Shown here piece by piece: positions 14,830-19,413 of a DNA stretch of 19,413 nt. A model generated the notes under the pieces. The model did no database searches. It was not told where the DNA came from and worked only from the letters and a program-made list of their open reading frames with translations. A program made the translations under genes and the position numbers. Location: assembly GCA_009839635.1 (NCBI GenBank), contig VXPJ01000065.1:2739-22151 (forward strand). Direction: 5' to 3'. How positions within the stretch are numbered: position 1 is the stretch's first letter; the number at the start of each line of letters is the position of its first letter. This DNA comes from Pseudomonadota bacterium (GTDB lineage Bacteria; Pseudomonadota; Gammaproteobacteria; UBA4575).

Positions 14830-17319
14830 TCACCAGTAGGCACGGATTTCGAACCCGACCGTATGCTCGGGTGCGGCCACGTTGCTCTCCCGGCGCACCG
14901 CCTTAACCCCGAAGGAGAGTTCCAGCGCGCTGGCGGCCTCCCGCGAAAACTGCCAGCCGAGAGTGTAGTCACGCGCCGCCGTCGCGTGTTCGAAGCCGAC
15001 ATGCGGGCTGCCGGTAAAACGCCCTCCGAAAGCTGGGAAACCCCAGGCCGCCTCCATCACCCAGCGAGGGGTCGCTTCGCCGCTCCCCGTGCGGTCCTCC
15101 AACGTGTCGAGGCCACCCCCCGCATGGTACAGCGTCAGCGACGGACCGCGCCTAGTTGCCGGGGACGGGTCGAAGGCCAGCGACATCGCAAAGCTCTGAT
15201 CCTTGAGATCGCCGTCTTGATGCGCAATCAGCGTACGGCCCGACAGGTTGAGCGAGAGCCCGAGCGAAGGATCAACCAAGGCGATGCCCACGCCGAAATC
15301 CACCCCAAACCCGGTCTCGGCGTCTCCCCCGTCATGGTGCGCGCCCACTTTGACCTTGGGCGTGAGATGGCCGCCCTCATCGAGCGTGACGCGCCAGCTC
15401 CCCTCCAGCCTGAACCGGAGCCGGGTCACGCCGGAGTCCGACGCCGCAAGATCGCCCGTCTTCTCCGAGGTCGTCCGCGTCCACAACGCGTCCGAAGTCA
15501 CCGCAAGGGCAGGGCCGGAGCCTTCCTCCGGCAAAGGTAGCACGTTGCCCCTCAGGCCCGCCACCGCCATGGTCCAGGTCAAGTCCGCCTTGTAGCGGTC
15601 GCCCACCTTCGGCCTGAAGGTGACTTTGCCCGTGCCGTAGCCCAGCGCCCCCCAGAGCTTCAGGCGTTCCAAAGCCTGCAACGACGCATAAGGGACAACA
15701 CTCGTCAGCGAAGCCCTGATCCTGCCTGAGCAGCCGCCACCATACTCGCCTTTACCGAGGCCGCGCGACAGCGCAAGGCCCATCTGCGACTGGCCGCGCC
15801 ACCGGTCCGCGCCGACCGTCGCCGTCCGCACCTCGCCGTCCAGCACGAGCGCGCGCTCCCTGCCGCGAAAGTGCAGTCCCGAACTCCGGCCCCAGACCGA
15901 CTGCATCGAACCGTCCAGCACCTCCTCTCCCGTCAACGCGAAGGACGAACTCGTCACCTCCCTGTGCGCCGCTATCGAGCGGCTCCCGTCAACGCCCGCC
16001 TTCGGCTGGGCTGCTATCCTCCCAGCGATGCCTTCCAGAACCTGGGTGGCATGGCTGCGGCCAAAGCGTGCCTGCCACGGCGCCGCAAACAGTGTCGGAG
16101 CCCCTTCGCCCACCACAACTCGAAGCGTTCGCGTCAGGCTCGCCGCATCGTAGCCTGGGTCGGACGACGATGCCCGGTGGACGATCGACGCTATACCCCC
16201 GATCCGCGTCGTCACCGTCACCTTTCGACCGCGATTCCAGTTCTCCGGCGTGAACACGAGGCGCGCCGGAGACGTTGTCGCAACGTCTGGCGCGTCACTC
16301 TCCACCGTTACCGTCACCTCGGCCTTGGGCTGACTCAGAAGCAGTATCGTGTAAGCTGCTGTCCCGCACCCCCTGATGTGCAGCGACGGGGGCGAGAGTC
16401 CAATCCCTGCCATATCGTCGTCCTTGATCATTACCTCCACCGAAGACGGACTCCCCGCCGTGTCGTCGTCCTCGATCGTCACCTCCACCGAAGACGGACT
16501 CCCCGCCGTCACCAACGCAGGCAACATGCCCAGCGACACCGTGAATGTCTCGTCGTCCCGGTCCGCATCTTCCACCGTCCCGATCGTGCCCGTCGCAGCG
16601 GTCTGCCCCGCGGCAATCGCGATGCCCGCGAGTGCTCCATAGTCCCCTGCCTCCGCCGTACCCGCCGTCAGCACCAGTGGAATCGTCACGCTGCTTGGCA
16701 GCGCAGAGGACAGGTGCCCCGTCACCGTCACCGAACCGCCTTCCACCACCGGGTTCGGCGCCACCGACAGACTTACCGTCGGCAGCGGCGGTAGCTCGTC
16801 GTCCTTGATCGTCACCTCTACCGAGGCAGCACCCTTACCGCCCGAAGCAGTATGGGTGACCGTCACCATGCGGTCGCCAAAATCATCATTGTCCACGCCG
16901 GTGACCGTCACCGTCTGCGGGATGTTCCAGTTCCTGCGGTCGAACAGCATCTGGTGTGGTCTCACCGTAATCAGGCCCGGCGGGGCCGGTGCGGGTTCCA
17001 GCCTAACGGCGATAACGCGGCCCGGCTCCGCACTCAGCTTAACGGTGTAGGTAGCCGTGTCGCCATTCTCGGCTACTGTCACCCGAGAACTGGAGACGAC
17101 TAGCGAGTCGCCGATCGTCTGAGCCCCAGCCGGCACGCAGGCCGTTGCAAGCACCAACAGCATGACTGCCCAATTCAGAGCGAGTTCTGCCTTGCTCGGG
17201 GTGCGGGTTTCGCTCTTGATCTCACCCTTCGGAGCCAACAGCCTCTGCTTCATGGTATCCTCAAAATCATCCTTTAAAACCGGCCTGCGATCCACCTTGT
17301 CAAACTGGCGCTTGCTCAT
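14830..17319 (-). CDS. Surface protein: Calx-beta-like repeats plus autotransporter-type barrel
   Basis: GGGAG is 7 bases before the ATG at 17319; an internal ATG at 17253 with GAGG is also possible. The N-terminus is long and basic, then a hydrophobic core (AVMLLVLATACVPAGA) and cleavage near GAQ-TI, like the extended signals of some type V secreted proteins. The passenger (about 70-430) has three or so beta-sandwich repeats: AENGDTATYTVKL with NWNIPQTVTVTGVDNDD, VVEGGSVTVTG with ADRDDETFTVSL, and FTPENWNRGRKVTVT. The last approximately 380 residues from WQARFGRSHATQVLEG are an outer-membrane barrel ending in RAYW, with the C-terminal aromatic expected for Bam recognition. No protease or lipase motif is seen; adhesion or surface structure is likely. 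Confidence 0.82.
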   Translation of the reverse strand: MSKRQFDKVDRRPVLKDDFEDTMKQRLLAPKGEIKSETRTPSKAELALNWAVMLLVLATACVPAGAQTIGDSLVVSSSRVTVAENGDTATYTVKLSAEPGRVIAVRLEPAPAPPGLITVRPHQMLFDRRNWNIPQTVTVTGVDNDDFGDRMVTVTHTASGGKGAASVEVTIKDDELPPLPTVSLSVAPNPVVEGGSVTVTGHLSSALPSSVTIPLVLTAGTAEAGDYGALAGIAIAAGQTAATGTIGTVEDADRDDETFTVSLGMLPALVTAGSPSSVEVTIEDDDTAGSPSSVEVMIKDDDMAGIGLSPPSLHIRGCGTAAYTILLLSQPKAEVTVTVESDAPDVATTSPARLVFTPENWNRGRKVTVTTRIGGIASIVHRASSSDPGYDAASLTRTLRVVVGEGAPTLFAAPWQARFGRSHATQVLEGIAGRIAAQPKAGVDGSRSIAAHREVTSSSFALTGEEVLDGSMQSVWGRSSGLHFRGRERALVLDGEVRTATVGADRWRGQSQMGLALSRGLGKGEYGGGCSGRIRASLTSVVPYASLQALERLKLWGALGYGTGKVTFRPKVGDRYKADLTWTMAVAGLRGNVLPLPEEGSGPALAVTSDALWTRTTSEKTGDLAASDSGVTRLRFRLEGSWRVTLDEGGHLTPKVKVGAHHDGGDAETGFGVDFGVGIALVDPSLGLSLNLSGRTLIAHQDGDLKDQSFAMSLAFDPSPATRRGPSLTLYHAGGGLDTLEDRTGSGEATPRWVMEAAWGFPAFGGRFTGSPHVGFEHATAARDYTLGWQFSREAASALELSFGVKAVRRESNVAAPEHTVGFEIRAYW
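16415..16510 (-). repeat. 48-bp tandem duplication inside the surface-protein gene
   Basis: Two adjacent 48-base units (16415-16462, 16463-16510) differ at only four positions. They encode two copies of a 16-residue unit, TAGSPSSVEVTIEDDD and TAGSPSSVEVMIKDDD. Each is the final strand and acidic tail of a Calx-beta-like repeat without the rest of the domain. The duplication is in frame and looks recent. Confidence 0.85.
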
Positions 17320-17507
17320 TGGTCTGGCTCCCTTGCCGAGCCACACATGGGGTCAAGTACCAGATCAGCCTTGTTGCTTCATGAGAGGATATGCCTCTTG
17401 GCTAGCCGTTCAGGGTATACGGCGGGATGCTGGGAAGCGATCTTGTCCGAAGTCGTGCCGCCCAGCCTACGGCATAGGCTCAGATGTTAGTGCGGGTTTT
17501 TTCTTTT

Positions 17508-17612
17508 TTAGTTGGCCAGTGCTTCCATGTGCTCAATGGTGTCGACCTCACAGTTGCCTTCATTCAACCGGAACGTGAACTCGTTCAGGCTTCTTTGAAT
17601 CTGGCATATACT
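17508..17612 (-). pseudogene. Remnant of an IS1595/ISXO2-like transposase C-terminus
   Basis: A 34-residue open stretch ends at TAA 17510-17508 and contains LNEFTFRLNEGNCEVDT followed by IEHMEALAN. The sequence (D/N)EF-x-FRLNEGN-x3-DT is, from memory, the end of the DDE domain of IS1595-group transposases. An in-frame TAG at 17615-17613 interrupts it and no start or catalytic part is present, so this is a decayed fragment. It marks past insertion in the AT-rich gap. Confidence 0.5.
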
Positions 17613-17680
17613 CTACAGATGAATCACTAACTTGTATGCCATAGTATCAAATATTCATACGTACTAGAATGAACCTTTAG

Positions 17681-17923
17681 TTATGTACAATACGGTCTTG
17701 AATTGAATGACGGGGTGCAGCCAAAATCTCCACGGCGCATAAGGCACGCCACTGGGTAGGCAAGCCGTAATCCGGTGCCCGGACATGGACATGATGAAGC
17801 CGGATTTTCTGAGGTCCCGGAGGCTGCGTAAGACATGGCCGGGAGCCTGCCAACGCCCAACAACAGGCCCAGCAGCAACCCGGCGTACCTGCGGACAACT
17901 GTATCACGCTCAGCAAATGCCAT
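17681..17923 (-). CDS. Possible small Cys-rich secreted peptide (80 aa)
   Basis: The frame from ATG 17923 encodes a signal-peptide-like start (AERDTVVRRYAGLLLGLLLG, possible cleavage near SYAA-SG) and about 45 further residues with five cysteines (CPCPG, ACL, FGCTP, YCT). The ribosome site is weak and no family is recognised. It could be a true small exported peptide, the start of a gene truncated by the nearby element, or chance. Confidence 0.25.
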   Translation of the reverse strand: MAFAERDTVVRRYAGLLLGLLLGVGRLPAMSYAASGTSENPASSCPCPGTGLRLAYPVACLMRRGDFGCTPSFNSRPYCT

Positions 17924-18079
17924 AGATGTTCCAGGCACGGCCCCCGAACGTCACGAAGGAACTAACCCCCGTTTTGAGGCTGTCGATGAAATGCCGGGCT
18001 TCGAAAATTGCCTGTATGGCACGATCTCGGGTTGAGATAGGCTAGGGTACCTGCCAGCAATCAATGACTTACAGTGTTT

Positions 18080-18283
18080 TCAGAGCAGAGCCATCATGCC
18101 GGTTACAAGAAAGTACATACTCCCGACGATGGCATAGGTGATCAGGATGATGAGTGCCACACTGATGAGGACGGCAAGCATCAGTTCGAGGCGCGCTTTC
18201 CACTTCTGATAGCGCGCCTCAGCTGCAGGCTTTCGGTATCGTCTCGGTTTTTTCATTTGCCGGGGAGTAAGAGGCTTGGCCAT
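18080..18283 (-). CDS. Small single-pass membrane protein (67 aa)
   Basis: The ATG follows the stop of the preceding gene by 2 bases, so it is the last gene of the four-gene operon. Residues 1-32 are very basic (KPLTPRQMKKPRRYRKP), and about 33-64 form one hydrophobic helix containing LISVALIILITYAIVG and ending GMMALL. Helix and tail resemble the + strand protein at 323-502. No functional motif is present. Tiny membrane proteins next to a toxin-like kinase could be a membrane effector, a tether or conjugation-related; this is undecided. Confidence 0.6.
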   Translation of the reverse strand: MAKPLTPRQMKKPRRYRKPAAEARYQKWKARLELMLAVLISVALIILITYAIVGSMYFLVTGMMALL

Positions 18284-18285
18284 GG

Positions 18286-18558
18286 TCAGTCATTCCAGTG
18301 CAGGGCGACATTGGCAATGATGACGGCCACGAAGGCGGCGGGAATCCACCAGGGAAGCGCGATGGAAAAGAACCCGTGCAGGAGTGCGTTCAGGAAAACC
18401 AGGCTGATCGCAGCCATGAGGCCAAGCCAAACGGAACCGACCGCCAGCCCGTACCGATGCCAGCGGGTGCCGATCTTCTCGCGGTGCTCCCGGTCATAGA
18501 CCCGCCGATTGGCGGCCTGCTTTCGCTCCCATGCGGCGAGTTCTTTACCTTCTATCAT
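18286..18558 (-). CDS. Small two-helix membrane protein (90 aa)
   Basis: The ATG at 18558 overlaps the stop of the RHH gene (ATGA), with AGGGGA about 8 bases upstream, which decides this start over the upstream frame to 18609. Residues 1-35 are hydrophilic and basic (ELAAWERKQAANRRVYD). Two hydrophobic helices follow, about 37-62 and 67-87, the second with a WWIPAAF start. The ends are both expected in the cytoplasm. No family is recognised. Its coupling to the RHH gene and the kinase suggests one functional unit. Confidence 0.65.
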   Translation of the reverse strand: MIEGKELAAWERKQAANRRVYDREHREKIGTRWHRYGLAVGSVWLGLMAAISLVFLNALLHGFFSIALPWWIPAAFVAVIIANVALHWND

Positions 18559-18716
18559 GATGCAGTCCCCTGCGGCAGAAGTTCCGTCACGATGTGATAG
18601 CGCAGCCATGCGGAGACGCTGCGATGCTCTGCGGCGGCCGCCTCTTTTATGGCGTCATGCTCCTCGCGGGTGACGCGAAAGCTAATCGGCTCCAAATAAA
18701 CACGTTTTTTGGGCAT
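18555..18716 (-). CDS. Ribbon-helix-helix (CopG/MobC-like) protein (53 aa)
   Basis: AGGAGA lies 5 bases before the ATG at 18716, 9 bases after the stop of the kinase gene. The 53 residues begin with a basic strand and ISFRVTREEHDAIKEAAAAE, then HRSVSAWLRYHIV. This is the ribbon (ISFRVT), helix, turn and helix order of RHH proteins, close to plasmid relaxosome accessory proteins and antitoxins. RHH proteins bind DNA as dimers; this one may repress its own promoter or act as the partner of the upstream kinase. It is unusually short: it has no C-terminal toxin-binding tail beyond TELLPQGTAS. Confidence 0.7.
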   Translation of the reverse strand: MPKKRVYLEPISFRVTREEHDAIKEAAAAEHRSVSAWLRYHIVTELLPQGTAS

Positions 18717-18725
18717 ATCTCTCTC

Positions 18726-19187
18726 CTATTGGTTGTTCACTACTTGCACGTCCTGCGCGTAGCGGCTCACGATCTCAAAGGAATCCGCGATGCTGGCGTG
18801 CTTCTCTATGACGATTGCCTCGGGAACCGTGCGTGATCGCTCCCGGTTGCGCTCAAGCGCCATTTGAAGGTCACAGGCCACGTATACCAGCCGGGTGCGG
18901 TATCCGGCCCTGTGGGCCCTCTTGATCAACTTCACGTACTTTTCAGCGGTGGAGCCGGTGCCATCGAAAACGAAACTCTCTCCGGACTCAATGGCGTCCT
19001 CGGCCCGCTGCGAAGCCAGCGAAGATGACCAGGAATGAATCTCCATGGACGGCACGCGCTCATCGTAGTCGGGATGCTCACGCTTGATGGCGTCCGAATC
19101 GATCGCCATCATCTCGCCGAACATCCGGCCCCGGATGTAGCTTTTCCCGCTGGCCGGGCCGCCCATCATCAAAATCAACTGTTTCAT
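18726..19187 (-). CDS. Zeta-toxin-like P-loop kinase (153 aa)
   Basis: Walker A GGPASGKS is at residues 9-16. The zeta/PezT-like pattern follows: IDSDAIKREHPDY, a conserved H in EIHSWSS, FVFDGTGS (strand with catalytic-type Asp), and R-rich NRERSRTVP (lid region). Zeta toxins phosphorylate UDP-N-acetylglucosamine and poison cell-wall synthesis; related small kinases act on tRNA or nucleotides, so the substrate is open. At 153 residues it is shorter than zeta (about 250), close to the compact AAA-type kinases of phages. The usual epsilon antitoxin is absent; an RHH gene follows instead. The ribosome site is weak, and a good promoter lies upstream. Confidence 0.78.
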   Translation of the reverse strand: MKQLILMMGGPASGKSYIRGRMFGEMMAIDSDAIKREHPDYDERVPSMEIHSWSSSLASQRAEDAIESGESFVFDGTGSTAEKYVKLIKRAHRAGYRTRLVYVACDLQMALERNRERSRTVPEAIVIEKHASIADSFEIVSRYAQDVQVVNNQ

Positions 19188-19228
19188 TACTGTGCTGCTT
19201 GTATTGGTTTCAATGTGTATATAACTAC

Positions 19229-19257
19229 ATATTATTACATATGAATTAAAAGTGCAA
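19229..19257 (-). promoter_or_regulatory. Sigma70-type promoter of the kinase operon
   Basis: On the - strand TTGCAC (19257-19252) and TAATAT (19234-19229) are separated by exactly 17 bases, about 40 bases before the kinase ATG. A direct repeat ACATAT (19227-19232 and 19237-19242) and the flanking CATAT/ATATG dyad overlap the -10, a fair site for autoregulation by the RHH protein (inference). Confidence 0.6.
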
Positions 19258-19277
19258 CCATCGACGGGCAGGACTGC

Positions 19278-19328
19278 CAGGCACCTGGTGACCGCAACAC
19301 GGCGAACCGCACGGATCCCAGGTGCCTG
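19278..19328. repeat. 11-bp perfect inverted repeat with 29-base loop
   Basis: CAGGCACCTGG (19278-19288) and CCAGGTGCCTG (19318-19328) are perfectly complementary. The repeat begins 6 bases beyond the stop of the partial gene at the right edge, so it could end that transcript, though the loop is long and no T-run follows. Alternatively it is a recombination or protein-binding site. The arm core GGCACCTGG recurs at 1222-1230. Confidence 0.55.
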
Positions 19329-19334
19329 ACCAGC

Positions 19335-19413
19335 TCACTGGCTCGCGGATCCCGCGATCAGCTCGCCACCCCGCCAGACCTGCGGCCAGCACTCGGCACC
19401 GATAAAGCTGCGC
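19335..19413 (-). CDS. C-terminal end of a gene cut by the window edge
   Basis: The - strand is open from the right edge to TGA at 19337-19335, giving about 25 residues (RSFIGAECWPQVWRGGELIA at the start, then GSASQ). It is rich in Trp and Gly with good codon structure, but too short to assign. It is on the same strand as the kinase operon, separated by the large inverted repeat. Confidence 0.4.
   Translation of the reverse strand, partial: RSFIGAECWPQVWRGGELIAGSASQ

Larger units (their letters stand above)
17320..18079. other. Mostly non-coding stretch with element remnants
   Basis: It includes the upstream region of the surface-protein gene, a transposase fragment (17508-17612) and a doubtful secreted peptide (17681-17923), listed separately. 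AGCCTA (17464-17469) and TAGGCT (17475-17480) form a short hairpin 16 bases before a T-rich run (17497-17509) on +; the distance is too large for a normal intrinsic terminator. The part from 17620 to 17700 is clearly AT-rich compared with its surroundings. From 17924 to 18079 I see nothing. Confidence 0.4.

Noticed and set aside
15871..16794. 307-codon + strand frame opposite the surface protein
   Set aside because: Its Arg/His-rich composition mirrors the codon bias of the true gene; it has no ribosome site or domain.
17130..17150. Lipobox-like LATAC in the surface-protein signal peptide
   Set aside because: The cysteine is followed by VPAGAQ, a normal signal-peptidase I site, and a barrel protein would not need a lipid anchor.
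17464..17509. Hairpin plus T-run resembling an intrinsic terminator on +
   Set aside because: The stem ends 16 bases before the T-run, and no + strand gene lies upstream to terminate.
1..19413. CRISPR array, tRNA or rRNA genes
   Set aside because: No regularly spaced repeats, cloverleaf-like sequence or rRNA signature was seen on reading the window; no software scan was possible.

Overview
The window looks like chromosomal or accessory DNA of a Gram-negative proteobacterium, most likely a gammaproteobacterium. The evidence is a TolC-family outer-membrane protein with a periplasmic adaptor, a C-terminal outer-membrane beta-barrel, many Sec signal peptides, multiheme c-type cytochromes and strong AGGAG-type ribosome binding sites. 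No rRNA, tRNA or CRISPR array was seen, so species placement is open.

Layout. (1) 1-840: two tiny membrane proteins on + and an NrdR-like zinc-ribbon protein on -. (2) 840-1418: no convincing gene, but a dense run of inverted repeats ahead of the first Calx-beta gene. (3) 1419-4516: three small secreted single-domain Calx-beta proteins and a family-2 glycosyltransferase. Two of these genes carry long poly(G) tracts inside the reading frame. The G10 tract throws the Calx-beta gene at 2083-2554 out of frame (OFF). The G9 tract keeps the glycosyltransferase in frame (ON). Both look like phase-variable contingency loci. (4) 4842-10097: a tightly overlapping + operon with a TolC-like protein, a PAS domain fused to a HlyD/MacA-type adaptor, a MacB/LolD-like ATPase and a MacB-like permease. 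This is a tripartite export pump whose adaptor carries a cytoplasmic sensor domain. (5) 10258-14273: a - strand electron-transfer cluster. A GPP34 (GOLPH3-like) domain fused to a four-helix, four-histidine cytochrome b lies 11 bases upstream of an approximately 11-heme cytochrome c. A Tll0287/DUF3365-like monoheme protein and a fourth small Calx-beta protein follow. (6) 14830-17319: a large surface protein with Calx-beta-like repeats and an autotransporter-type barrel. (7) 17320-18079: a mostly gene-free stretch with a fragment of an IS1595-like transposase and one possible Cys-rich secreted peptide. (8) 18080-19413: a - strand operon with its own promoter, coding for a zeta-toxin-like P-loop kinase, a 53-residue ribbon-helix-helix protein and two small membrane proteins. 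A partial gene enters from the right edge.

How it may fit together (inference): the window combines surface decoration and variation (Calx-beta proteins, glycosyltransferase, autotransporter), an export pump with a built-in sensor, and a quinol-to-multiheme-cytochrome route. The ends have an accessory-element flavour: toxin-like kinase, RHH protein, zinc ribbon, tiny membrane proteins and a transposase remnant. The strongest candidates for something undescribed are the GPP34-cytochrome b fusion with its cytochrome partners, the PAS-adaptor fusion, and the pair of poly(G) switches.
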